A stretch of DNA of 32,915 bases from DASSBR01 sp035701285 (GTDB taxonomy: Bacteria; Pseudomonadota; Gammaproteobacteria; Natronospirales; DASSBR01), in assembly GCA_035701285.1 (NCBI GenBank), contig DASSNT010000045.1, forward strand, positions 1 to 32,915, read 5' to 3'. Each line of letters begins with the position of its first letter. Position 1 is the first letter of the stretch. The notes beneath the pieces were generated by a model. It had not been told where the DNA came from. It saw nothing but the letters and a program-made list of their open reading frames with translations, and made no database searches. Below, piece by piece: positions 8,540-15,988 of the stretch. The position numbers and the translations under genes were made by a program.

Positions 8540-10378
8540 ATGTGCGGAATAGTCGGCGCGGTCGCCGAACGCGACGTGGTCCCGGTTCTGATGGAAGGCC
8601 TGCGGAGGCTTGAGTACCGCGGCTACGATTCGGCCGGCATTGCGGTGCTGAACGGTGATGCAACGCTGGCGCGCCAGCGCGCGGTGGGCAAGGTGCAGGG
8701 CCTGGCGGATGCGCTTGAGGCGAGCCCGCTGCGGGGCCATACCGGTATTGCACATACCCGCTGGGCGACGCACGGCGTGCCGAACGAGCGCAACGCCCAT
8801 CCGCACTTCTCGACCGACGAGATCGCGCTCGTTCACAACGGAATCATCGAAAATCACGACCAGTTGCGCGCAGAATTGGAAAAAAACGGCTACGAGTTCG
8901 CCTCGGAAACCGACACCGAAGTCATCGCGCACCGGATACATCAACATCTGAAATCGCATGGTGATCTGCTGGCTGCTGTTCAGGCCACGGTGGCGGAACT
9001 GGCCGGCGCCTTCGCGTTGGCAGTGATCGCCAAGGCCGATCCGGAACGGGTGGTGGTCGCCCGCTGCGGTTGCCCGGTGGTGGTCGGTCTGGGCATTGGA
9101 GAAAATTTTGTTGCCTCGGACGTGGCAGCCCTGTTGCCGGTAACGCGTCGCTTTATCTTCCTCGAAGAGGGCGATATTGCCGAAATTCTGCGCGGATCGG
9201 TGCACGTTTTCGACAAAAACCGCGAGACTGCCGACCGGCCCGTCAAGGAAAGCGAACTTGATGCCGACGCGGTGGAGCGCGGCGACTACCGTCATTACAT
9301 GCTCAAGGAAATCTATGAGCAGCCGTATGCGGTTGCCGATACGCTTGCGGAGCGACTCGGGGACGGCCAGGTGCTGGAGGCGGCGTTCGGCCACCGCGCC
9401 GGCGGCGTTTTTGCAGAAACACGCGGTGTCCATATCGTCGCTTGCGGCACCAGCTATCACGCCGCGATGGTGGCGCGCTACCAGATCGAACAGTTGACCG
9501 GCCTGCCGTGCAACGTCGAAATTGCCAGCGAATACCGCTATCGCGAGCCGGTCGTGCTGCCGGGGACGCTGTTTGTCAGCGTGTCGCAGTCCGGGGAGAC
9601 CGCCGACACGCTCGCGGCGCTCCGCGCGGCGCGCGAGAACCCGAATTACTGCGGCACGCTTGCGATCTGCAACGTGCCGGAAAGCTCGCTGGTGCGCGAA
9701 TCGGGCCTGGTGCTGATGACCCGTGCCGGCCCGGAGATCGGCGTCGCCTCGACCAAGGCGTTCACCACCCAGCTGGCCGCCTTTGCGCTGCTGGCGCTGA
9801 CGCTGGCCCAGCGGCAAGGGCTCGCCGCCGACACTGAAGCCAATTGTGTGGCGCAGCTCAAATCGCTGCCCGGGCTGATCGAGACAGTGCTGGAGTTGGA
9901 CCCGGCCATCAAGACGCTCGCCGAGCGGTTCGTCGAAAAGCGTCACACGCTGTTCCTGGGGCGCGGTGTGCATTACCCGATCGCAATGGAAGGCGCGCTC
10001 AAGCTCAAGGAAATCAGCTATATCCATGCCGAGGCCTACGCGGCCGGCGAGCTCAAGCACGGCCCGCTCGCGCTGGTCGACGCGGACATGCCGGTGGTGG
10101 CCGTGGCGCCGAATAATCAGCTGCTTGAAAAGCTGAAGTCGAACCTGCAGGAAGTGCGCGCGCGCGGCGGCGAGCTGATCGTGTTCGCCGACCCGCAGGC
10201 CGGCATGCGCTCGGCGCCGGGCTTGACTGTAATCGATCTGCCGCGCCAGACCGGCAACCTGATCGACCCGATTCTGTACACGATTCCGCTGCAACTGCTC
10301 TCTTATCACGTCGCGGTGATGAAGGGCACTGACGTCGACAAGCCGCGCAACCTGGCGAAGTCGGTCACGGTGGAGTAA
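8540..10378 (+). CDS. glmS: Glutamine--fructose-6-phosphate aminotransferase (isomerizing)
   Basis: GlmS makes glucosamine-6-phosphate from fructose-6-phosphate and glutamine, the first step towards UDP-GlcNAc. The 612-residue protein starts MCGIVGAV with the Cys2 nucleophile of the class II glutamine amidotransferase domain, followed by RLEYRGYDSAG and HTRWATHG. Two SIS sugar-isomerase domains follow, with CGTSYHAAMV, SQSGETADT and, near the end, HVAVMKGTDVDKPRNLAKSVTVE at the canonical C-terminus. An AAAGG lies upstream of the ATG. The leader is too short and of the wrong lineage for a glmS ribozyme. It pairs functionally with glmU, 4.3 kb away. Confidence 0.99.
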   Translation: MCGIVGAVAERDVVPVLMEGLRRLEYRGYDSAGIAVLNGDATLARQRAVGKVQGLADALEASPLRGHTGIAHTRWATHGVPNERNAHPHFSTDEIALVHNGIIENHDQLRAELEKNGYEFASETDTEVIAHRIHQHLKSHGDLLAAVQATVAELAGAFALAVIAKADPERVVVARCGCPVVVGLGIGENFVASDVAALLPVTRRFIFLEEGDIAEILRGSVHVFDKNRETADRPVKESELDADAVERGDYRHYMLKEIYEQPYAVADTLAERLGDGQVLEAAFGHRAGGVFAETRGVHIVACGTSYHAAMVARYQIEQLTGLPCNVEIASEYRYREPVVLPGTLFVSVSQSGETADTLAALRAARENPNYCGTLAICNVPESSLVRESGLVLMTRAGPEIGVASTKAFTTQLAAFALLALTLAQRQGLAADTEANCVAQLKSLPGLIETVLELDPAIKTLAERFVEKRHTLFLGRGVHYPIAMEGALKLKEISYIHAEAYAAGELKHGPLALVDADMPVVAVAPNNQLLEKLKSNLQEVRARGGELIVFADPQAGMRSAPGLTVIDLPRQTGNLIDPILYTIPLQLLSYHVAVMKGTDVDKPRNLAKSVTVE

Positions 10379-10389
10379 AGGAGGACACA

Positions 10390-10950
10390 TTGAAAACGCT
10401 ATTTGCCGCCATCGCCGCAGTCACCATCGCTCTGACGCTCGGCGCCTGCACCACGACCGGCTACCGGCCGGGTGAGAATGTCACGCCGGCCGCGCAGCCG
10501 GTCGAAGATCCGCAGATCGCCCAAACCATCGCCAGCTTCAAGAACAAGGATCCGAGCCTGGTGCCGTACTTTCACGACGCCTACGGCTATGCGGTGTTTC
10601 CGACTGTCGGCAAGGGCGGATTCGTCGTTGGCGGCGCGTACGGCACCGGCAAGGTTTACGTACACGAGCGGCTGATCGGGCTGTCGTCGCTCACCCAGGC
10701 GACCATCGGCTTGCAGATGGGCGGCCAGACCTACAGTGAGATCGTGTTCTTCAAGGACGCGCAGGCGCTCGAGCGCTTCAAGCAGGGCGGATTCACGCTG
10801 AGCGCGCAGGCCTCCGCCGTGGCGGTCACCAGCGGTGCCGCCGCCAACGCGAATTACAGCAATGGTGTCGCGATTTTTACGCTGACCAAGGCCGGATTGA
10901 TGTATGAAGCCTCGGTCGGCGGGCAGAAGTTCAGCTTCACGCCCATATAA
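10390..10950 (+). CDS. SYLF-domain (Ysc84-like) lipoprotein
   Basis: A 186-residue protein with a lipoprotein signal peptide: hydrophobic residues 4-19, then lipobox LGAC with Cys20 as the lipidated residue. Residues about 50-185 form a SYLF/Ysc84 domain, with YGYAVFPTVGKGGFVVGGAYGTG as the clearest motif (residues ~73-95) and a Gly-rich, beta-strand C-terminal half. Family members bind lipids in eukaryotes; the bacterial role is not established. The start is a TTG, chosen because AAGGAGG lies just upstream and it restores the Lys-positive signal peptide start. It begins 12 bases after glmS and is probably cotranscribed with it. Confidence 0.88.
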   Translation: MKTLFAAIAAVTIALTLGACTTTGYRPGENVTPAAQPVEDPQIAQTIASFKNKDPSLVPYFHDAYGYAVFPTVGKGGFVVGGAYGTGKVYVHERLIGLSSLTQATIGLQMGGQTYSEIVFFKDAQALERFKQGGFTLSAQASAVAVTSGAAANANYSNGVAIFTLTKAGLMYEASVGGQKFSFTPI

Positions 10951-10956
10951 TCACGG

Positions 10957-10990
10957 CCCCCTCTCCTCCGGAGAGGGGATGGAGTGAGGG
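10957..10990. repeat. GC-rich hairpin repeat (CCCTCTCC/GGAGAGGG family)
   Basis: Nine-base arms CCCCTCTCC (10958-10966) and GGAGAGGGG (10970-10978) pair perfectly around a TCC loop, followed by ATGGAGTGAGGG. The same motif words (CCCTCAC plus a GGGAGAGGGG arm) recur at 32280-32339 in the opposite orientation, so this is a dispersed element. It lies between two convergent genes, the SYLF lipoprotein and dadA, where it may act as a bidirectional transcription barrier. There is no T-run, so it is not called a terminator. Confidence 0.65.
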
Positions 10991-11008
10991 CGCCCAGCTG
11001 CGACTGCG

Positions 11009-12271
11009 CTAGCGTCCATACCTCAAGCCCTCAAGCTCGATTTCCGATTTCCGACCAGCGACGATGTCGGCCGTCAGCCGGCTGGAACCGGCCGCGAAGG
11101 TCCAGCCGAGCGGACCGTGGCCCGTATTCACGAACAGGTTTCTGCATGGCGTGGCGCCGATGATCGGCGGACCGTCGGGCGTCATCGGGCGCAGGCCTGC
11201 CCAGTGCGTGACCTGCTCGGGCTCGACGTGCGGCACGTAAGTCGGGAATATTTCGAGCGCCTGCCGCAAGACGCTGTCGCTGCGCGCCGCGTTCAGCGTG
11301 GTGTCGTAACCGGTGAATTCCGCCGTGCCGGCGATTCGCAGGCGATCGCCGAGCGGAGTGACGACGAGTTTGCGCTCGAAATCGACGACCGGAATAGATG
11401 GCGCGCCCTGCCAGTCCCCGAGCGGCAGAGTCGCGGAATAGCCCTTGGCCGGGTACACCGGCAGGCGCAGCCCACAGGCACGGCCCAACCGATGGCTTTG
11501 GCAGCCGGCAGCCAGGACGTAGGCATCCGCCGAGATTTCGCCCGCATCCGTCTCGACGGCGGCGATACCTCTTGGACCGCGCCGGATGCGTCGCACCGTC
11601 ACGCCAAAGCGGAACTGCACGCCCCGTCGCTGAGCAGCCGCCGCGATCGCGCCGGTGAACTTGTGCGCGTCGCCGCTTTCATCTGCCGGGTAATGAATGG
11701 CGCCCGCCAGCGATGGCCGAATGGGTGCCAGTGCCGGCTCGAGCGCCACTGCCGCGCTTGGATCCAGCGCCTCGAATTGAAGCCCGCCGCGGGCGAGAAG
11801 CCGCCCCAGTTCAACCGACTCGGCAAGCGACGCCGCATCCTGAAAAATTTTGATGGTCCCCACCTGCCGGTCGTCATACGCCAGGCCCAGCGTCTCGCGA
11901 AGCTCGTCAAGAGCGCGCACGCTATAGAGCCCGAGGCGCAGGCTCGCCTGCGCGGCGCGCTCGTACGAGGGCCGCCGCGACGCGAGCAGGAAGCGCAGCG
12001 CCCACGGCGCCATGCCCGGCAACGCACGCAGACGCAGCAGCAGCGGTGAATCCTCCCGCCCCAGCCACCGGAGCAGCCGTAGCATCGTGCCAGGCGCATT
12101 CCACGGATCGGCCTGACTCGGGGTCAACAGGCCGCCGTTCGCGAGGCTCGTTTCAAGGCCGACGCCGTCGCGGCGCTCCAGCACCGTGACCTCGAAGTCG
12201 CGCTCCGACAGGTACCAGGCGGTGGTCGTGCCGATGACGCCACCGCCGATGACGAGCGCCGAACGCGCCAT
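11009..12271 (-). CDS. dadA: D-amino acid dehydrogenase-like FAD oxidoreductase
   Basis: A 420-residue FAD-dependent oxidase/dehydrogenase of the DAO/DadA family that oxidatively deaminates D-amino acids and passes electrons to the respiratory chain at the inner membrane. The N-terminal Rossmann motif is VIGGGVIGTTTAWYL (residues ~7-21), followed by an acidic strand end (VTVLERRD). The C-terminal GLRPMTPDGPPIIG and NTGHGPLGWTFAAGS are typical of DadA. The ATG has AGGAGGT about six bases upstream. It lies 21 bases downstream of the DedA gene on the same strand. No alanine racemase (dadX) is adjacent, so the substrate is uncertain; a broader DAO-family amine oxidase is possible. Confidence 0.87.
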   Translation of the reverse strand: MARSALVIGGGVIGTTTAWYLSERDFEVTVLERRDGVGLETSLANGGLLTPSQADPWNAPGTMLRLLRWLGREDSPLLLRLRALPGMAPWALRFLLASRRPSYERAAQASLRLGLYSVRALDELRETLGLAYDDRQVGTIKIFQDAASLAESVELGRLLARGGLQFEALDPSAAVALEPALAPIRPSLAGAIHYPADESGDAHKFTGAIAAAAQRRGVQFRFGVTVRRIRRGPRGIAAVETDAGEISADAYVLAAGCQSHRLGRACGLRLPVYPAKGYSATLPLGDWQGAPSIPVVDFERKLVVTPLGDRLRIAGTAEFTGYDTTLNAARSDSVLRQALEIFPTYVPHVEPEQVTHWAGLRPMTPDGPPIIGATPCRNLFVNTGHGPLGWTFAAGSSRLTADIVAGRKSEIELEGLRYGR

Positions 12272-12292
12272 CAGCGGTACCTCCTGAAGAAT

Positions 12293-12928
12293 CTAATCAT
12301 CATTGCTTGTGCGTCCGAAGATGCGATGGCGCCATTTGTAGACAATCACGCCGCCGATCAGCACCACGATCAGCACGCCGCCGCCAATCAGCCAGACCGG
12401 GTGCGCACTCGCCGCGCCGACGATCGCGTCCAGATGTTCGCCGAACAGGTAGGCGACCGATGTCCATGCGCCTACCCACAGCGCGCAGCCGATGGCGTCG
12501 AACAGCGCGAACCGCCACCAGCGCATTTCGCCGATGCCCGAGCCGATGCCGGCCGTCTGGCGCAGCAGGTCGATGAAGCGCGCAAACAGCAGTATGTTGC
12601 TGCCGTAACGGTGAACGAAGTCCTCAACCTTGTCGAGGTGCCGCGTGCGCAGGCCGATGTAGCGCCCGTGGCGCAACAGCAGCTTTCGCCCGCCGAAGCG
12701 GCCGATCGCATAGCCGATATTGTCGCCCAGAACGGCGGCCGCAAACGAGAGTCCGGCCACCAGCACGATGTTCATCTGGCCCTGCGCGGCAAGCACCGCG
12801 CTCGCCACCATCAGCGTCTGCCCGGGTGCCAGAATGCCGAAACCTTCGACCATCACGGCTATGAAAACCGCGGCGTAGCCGTACTGTTCAATGTAGGGCT
12901 GCGCGAGTTGCAGGTAATGATGGATCAG
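12293..12928 (-). CDS. DedA-family membrane protein with a probable non-canonical start
   Basis: DedA proteins are inner-membrane proteins linked to lipid-carrier recycling and proton-motive-force homeostasis. The conserved core here includes EGFGILAPGQTLMVASAVLA, GDNIGYAIGRFGGRKLL and FARFIDLLRQTAGIGSGIG with the family Arg. A frame opened at the only GTG/ATG (12856) would lack the first conserved helix. Reading upstream in frame gives the residues LIHHYLQLAQPYIEQYGYAA followed by VFIAV, exactly what DedA homologues have, back to a stop at about 12938. No ATG, GTG or TTG occurs there; a CTG at 12928-12926 preceded by AAAGAGA is the best candidate and gives 211 residues. A base error cannot be excluded. 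Confidence 0.75.
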   Translation of the reverse strand: MIHHYLQLAQPYIEQYGYAAVFIAVMVEGFGILAPGQTLMVASAVLAAQGQMNIVLVAGLSFAAAVLGDNIGYAIGRFGGRKLLLRHGRYIGLRTRHLDKVEDFVHRYGSNILLFARFIDLLRQTAGIGSGIGEMRWWRFALFDAIGCALWVGAWTSVAYLFGEHLDAIVGAASAHPVWLIGGGVLIVVLIGGVIVYKWRHRIFGRTSNDD

Positions 12929-12974
12929 CGGACTATCTCTTTATCGGAAAACTTTCTACTGTACAGCTATTCGG

Positions 12975-12989
12975 TTAGACTGAGTCTAA
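12975..12989. promoter_or_regulatory. 15-bp palindrome upstream of the ferritin-like gene
   Basis: TTAGACTGAGTCTAA has perfect six-base arms (TTAGAC/GTCTAA) around TGA. It lies 33 bases before the ferritin-like start codon and about 46 bases before the divergent DedA start, overlapping a possible -10 element (TCTAAT, 12985-12990). The position suggests an operator bound by a dimeric repressor. The downstream di-iron protein makes an iron- or redox-responsive regulator (Rrf2/IscR or other) a reasonable guess, but the site does not match a Fur box. A half-site-like TTAGACTGATATAC occurs just before the tag start at 23679. Confidence 0.5.
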
Positions 12990-13022
12990 TCAGTTACATC
13001 AAAACCCACCGAGGATGGACCC

Positions 13023-13559
13023 ATGGCTGAACAAGAATTTCTGACTGATGTGCAGACGCTGCGCCAGCGCGCACGCGAACACATGGAAAAAGGCGCCGTC
13101 ACCGCCGGCTACAAGGCCGACCGGGAGACGGTGCTCAAGTTACTCAACGAGGCGCTGGCGACAGAACTTGTCTGCACGCTGCGCTACAAACGCCATTATT
13201 TCATGGCGTCCGGTATACATGCACAAAGCGTCGCCGCGGAATTCCTTGAGCACGCCCAGCAGGAACAGGACCACGCGGACCGGATCGCCCAGCGCATCAC
13301 CCAGCTCGGCGGCGAACCGGACCTCAATCCCGACACGCTGACGCACCGCAGCCATGCTGAATACAAGGAAGGCAACGGTCTGGTCGACATGATCAAGGAA
13401 GACCTGGTCGCCGAACGCATTGCGATCGACAGCTATCGCGAAATGGCAAACTACATGGGCGAAAAGGATCCGACTTCGCGGCGCCTGATGGAGGACATCC
13501 TCGCGCAGGAAGAAGAGCACGCCGACGATCTGGTCAACCTGCTGGAACAGATGGGGTGA
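13023..13559 (+). CDS. Ferritin-like di-iron protein (bacterioferritin-type)
   Basis: A 178-residue four-helix-bundle protein. A full set of ferroxidase ligands can be read: Glu48 in LNEALATELV, Glu81 and His84 in EQDH, Glu131 in LVAER, and Glu163 with His166 in EEEH. This ExxH-E-ExxH spacing is that of bacterioferritin and related di-iron proteins. It is longer than Bfr (about 158 residues) because of an N-terminal extension, and no clear heme Met could be assigned, so the broader ferritin-like name is used. The role would be iron storage or peroxide consumption in the cytoplasm. GAGGA precedes the ATG by about eight bases, and a palindromic site lies in the leader. Confidence 0.87.
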   Translation: MAEQEFLTDVQTLRQRAREHMEKGAVTAGYKADRETVLKLLNEALATELVCTLRYKRHYFMASGIHAQSVAAEFLEHAQQEQDHADRIAQRITQLGGEPDLNPDTLTHRSHAEYKEGNGLVDMIKEDLVAERIAIDSYREMANYMGEKDPTSRRLMEDILAQEEEHADDLVNLLEQMG

Positions 13560-13568
13560 AGAAGTCGA

Positions 13569-14333
13569 CTATCGAAACGTTGCCGTGACCGGTGCGTGAT
13601 CCGACGGCCGCTCCCAGGTTCGCGGGTCGCGATCGATCGTTACCGCCTGGCAGCGAGCCGCGAGGGCGTCGCTCGCAAGCACAAGATCGATGCGCAGGCC
13701 GCGGTCGCGGCGAAACGACGCCGCGCGATAATCCCACCAGCTGAACGCGCCGTCCGGCTGATCGAACAGTCGGAAGCTGTCCTTGAGGCCGAGGCCGAGC
13801 AGCGCGCGCAGCGCGGCGCGTTCAGGCTCGCTGCATAGCACTTTGCCCTCCCATTCCTCGGGATCGTGCACATCGCGCGCCTCCGGCGCGATATTGAAGT
13901 CACCCATGATCGCCAGTTCCGGATGCTCAGCCAGTTCCGCCTGCAGCCAGTGGCGCAGTGCGTCCAGCCACGCCAGCTTATAGCGGTATTTCTCCGAGTC
14001 GACGGACTGGCCGTTCGGCACGTAGACATCGATGATGCGCACGCCGCCGACGGTGCCGGCGAGAACACGGCACTGCGGGTCTTCGAAATCCGGCAGTGCC
14101 CGCACCGCATTGGCGAGTGGCGCCCGGCTGGCGATGGCGACGCCGTTATAGGTTTTCTGACCGCAGCACATCGTGTGGTAGCCAAGTTTCTCAAAGTCGG
14201 CGTGCGGAAATTTGTCGTCGACGAGCTTGGTTTCCTGCAGCGCCAGCACGTCCGGCTGGTTCGTTTTCAGCCACGCGAGGACGTGCGGCAGGCGGACGTT
14301 CAGCGAATTGACATTCCAGGTTGCTATTTTCAT
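13569..14333 (-). CDS. xthA: Exodeoxyribonuclease III (AP endonuclease)
   Basis: ExoIII cuts abasic sites and trims 3' ends in base-excision repair. The 254-residue protein starts at the Met of MKIATWNVNSLNVRLPHVL; an upstream extension of 31 codons runs into the repeat-containing spacer and is not used. Catalytic residues can be placed by motif: Asn7, Glu34 (LQETK), Tyr104 (VYVPNG), Asp145 and Asn147 (GDFNIAP), Asp216 (RIDLVLA) and Asp245-His246 (SDHAPV). The magnesium-binding and general-base residues are all present. It is convergent with the ferritin-like gene and divergent from gor. Confidence 0.95.
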   Translation of the reverse strand: MKIATWNVNSLNVRLPHVLAWLKTNQPDVLALQETKLVDDKFPHADFEKLGYHTMCCGQKTYNGVAIASRAPLANAVRALPDFEDPQCRVLAGTVGGVRIIDVYVPNGQSVDSEKYRYKLAWLDALRHWLQAELAEHPELAIMGDFNIAPEARDVHDPEEWEGKVLCSEPERAALRALLGLGLKDSFRLFDQPDGAFSWWDYRAASFRRDRGLRIDLVLASDALAARCQAVTIDRDPRTWERPSDHAPVTATFR

Positions 14334-14365
14334 GGCGATGCTGGTTGTGGGTTGTCGCAGAGGGC

Positions 14366-14462
14366 GATCCGGTAGCTTCTTTCCAGAACGCCGTAAATAC
14401 ATCCCTGTAGGCTCCGGGTTCGGCATCCTGCCTCACACGCTCTGGAAAGAAGCTACCGGATC
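14366..14462. repeat. 97-bp element with perfect 22-bp terminal inverted repeats
   Basis: The left arm 14366-14387 (begins GATCCGGTAGCTTCTTTCC) is the exact reverse complement of 14441-14462. Between them are 53 bases including TACATCCCTGTAGG and a small GGCATCCTGCC dyad. The element could fold into one long cruciform or RNA hairpin. It contains no open frame. The structure fits a non-coding dispersed repeat or a MITE-like element in the spacer between xthA and gor. No second copy was found in this window, and no target-site duplication is obvious. Confidence 0.8.
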
Positions 14463-14482
14463 CCCTTGACACGTTATCCTGT

Positions 14483-14536
14483 CCCCGAACCCCGACCCCC
14501 GAATCCCGAATCCCGAATCCCGAATCCCGAATCCCG
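14483..14536. repeat. 7-bp tandem repeat (CCCGAAT)n
   Basis: Five perfect CCCGAAT units run from 14498 to 14532, followed by a partial CCCG, and are preceded by degenerate units (CCCCGAAC, CCCGAC). The tract lies 58 bases upstream of the gor start codon. Read on the other strand it is GATTCGGG. Such heptamer arrays change copy number by replication slippage and could alter the spacing of the gor promoter; that effect is inference. Confidence 0.85.
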
Positions 14537-14593
14537 CGTACGGTAGAATACAGGTTTTTTCGTCGATACGCTGGGCAGCCAAGCGGGGGAATC

Positions 14594-15943
14594 ATGAGCA
14601 AAACCTACGACCTGATCGCGATCGGCGGCGGCAGCGGCGGCCTGGCGGCGGCGCAGCGCGCGGCGGGATACGGCGCGCGGGCGGCGGTGATCGAGGCGGG
14701 GCGGCTGGGCGGCACCTGTGTCAATGTGGGTTGTGTGCCGAAGAAGGTCATGTGGAACAGCGCGATGCTCGCCCACGCAATCCACGACGCGGGTCAATAC
14801 GGCTTCGCGGTCGACCACAGCGCGCTGCACTGGCCGACACTCAAGCGCAAGCGCGATGCCTACATCGAACGCCTGAACGGTATTTACGAAAGCAACCTTG
14901 CGAAGCGCAATATTGATCTGATCCGCGGCACGGCGAAGTTCACCGGCGCACACACGCTCGAGGTCGACGGCGAAACGTTTTCAGCAAAACACATCATCAT
15001 CGCCACCGGCGGCCGTCCGCGCTGGCCGGACATTCCGGGCGCGGAACTCGGCATTACGTCAGATGGCTTCTTCGAGTTGGAAGACCGACCGCGGCGCGTA
15101 TTCATTGCCGGCGCCGGCTACATAGCAGTCGAATTGGGCGGCGTGCTGCGCGCGCTCGGCGCGGAAGTCGTTCATGCGGTGCGCTACGACGGCCCGCTGC
15201 GCGACAGCGACGAACTGATTCGCGAAACGCTGATCGCCGAAATGCACCGCCAGCACATCGACCTGCAGACCCATACGATCGGCGCAAAGGTCTCGCGCGC
15301 GGAAGACGGCACGCTCACCGTCACCGCGCTGGCCGACCGGGAACTGACCGGCTTCGACTGCGTGTTATGGGCGATAGGGCGGGAGCCGAACATTGCCAAT
15401 CTCGATCTGGCGGCCGCGGGCGTAGAAGTGGCCGAGAGCGGTCACGTAATCGCCGATAGTTATCAAAACACCAGCGTCGAGGGCGTCTACGCCATTGGCG
15501 ACGTCACCGGTCAGGCCGATCTGACGCCCGTCGCCATCGCCGCCGGTCGCCGTCTGTCGGACCGCCTGTTCGGCGGCAAACCCGATCGCCACCTCGACTA
15601 CCGCAACATCCCGACAGTCATCTTCAGCCACCCGCCGATAGGTCGCGTCGGTCTGACGGAAAAGGAAGCACGCGAGCAATACGGCGACGACATAAAGGTT
15701 TATCAAAGCCGCTTCACGCCGATGTATTACGCAATGACCGAAGAAAAGCCGCAGGCTGCAATGAAGCTGATTACTACCGGCACAGAAGAAAAAATCATAG
15801 GCTGCCACCTGATCGGTCCGGGGTCCGACGAAATGCTGCAAGGCTTCGCGGTAGCCATCAGAATGGGCGCAACCAAGGCCGACCTCGACGACACAGTGGC
15901 CATCCACCCCACCAGCGCCGAAGAATTGGTAACCATGCGTTAA
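14594..15943 (+). CDS. gor: Glutathione-disulfide reductase
   Basis: NADPH-dependent flavoprotein that reduces oxidised glutathione in the cytoplasm. The 449-residue product has the FAD-binding GGGSGGLAAA (residues 11-20), the redox disulfide Cys42/Cys47 in TCVNVGCVPKK, and the NADPH domain GAGYIAVELGGVL. The Arg residues around VRYDGPLRDSDE are those that select NADPH over NADH in glutathione reductases. The C-terminal active-site His438 is in IHPTSAEE. The length equals the E. coli enzyme. GGGGGAA precedes the ATG. A tandem repeat and an inverted-repeat element fill its upstream spacer. A gamma-carbonic-anhydrase gene follows after 45 bases. Confidence 0.96.
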   Translation: MSKTYDLIAIGGGSGGLAAAQRAAGYGARAAVIEAGRLGGTCVNVGCVPKKVMWNSAMLAHAIHDAGQYGFAVDHSALHWPTLKRKRDAYIERLNGIYESNLAKRNIDLIRGTAKFTGAHTLEVDGETFSAKHIIIATGGRPRWPDIPGAELGITSDGFFELEDRPRRVFIAGAGYIAVELGGVLRALGAEVVHAVRYDGPLRDSDELIRETLIAEMHRQHIDLQTHTIGAKVSRAEDGTLTVTALADRELTGFDCVLWAIGREPNIANLDLAAAGVEVAESGHVIADSYQNTSVEGVYAIGDVTGQADLTPVAIAAGRRLSDRLFGGKPDRHLDYRNIPTVIFSHPPIGRVGLTEKEAREQYGDDIKVYQSRFTPMYYAMTEEKPQAAMKLITTGTEEKIIGCHLIGPGSDEMLQGFAVAIRMGATKADLDDTVAIHPTSAEELVTMR

Positions 15944-15988
15944 ATTCTGTCATTCCAGCGAGCGATACATCAGTTCAAGGAAACCAGA

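Noticed and set aside
8534..10390. 618-codon open frame antisense to glmS
   Set aside because: Mirror of glmS codon periodicity; no recognisable domain or start signal.
10958..10978. Intrinsic terminator after the SYLF lipoprotein gene
   Set aside because: The stem is strong but no T-run follows on either strand, and the same motif occurs elsewhere as a repeat, so it is listed as a repeat only.
12975..12989. Fur box upstream of the ferritin-like gene
   Set aside because: The 15-base palindrome does not match the GATAATGATAATCATTATC consensus; only an unspecified operator is proposed.
14483..14536. CRISPR-like array
   Set aside because: The units are 7 bases and directly abutting, with no spacers and no cas genes nearby; it is a simple tandem repeat.
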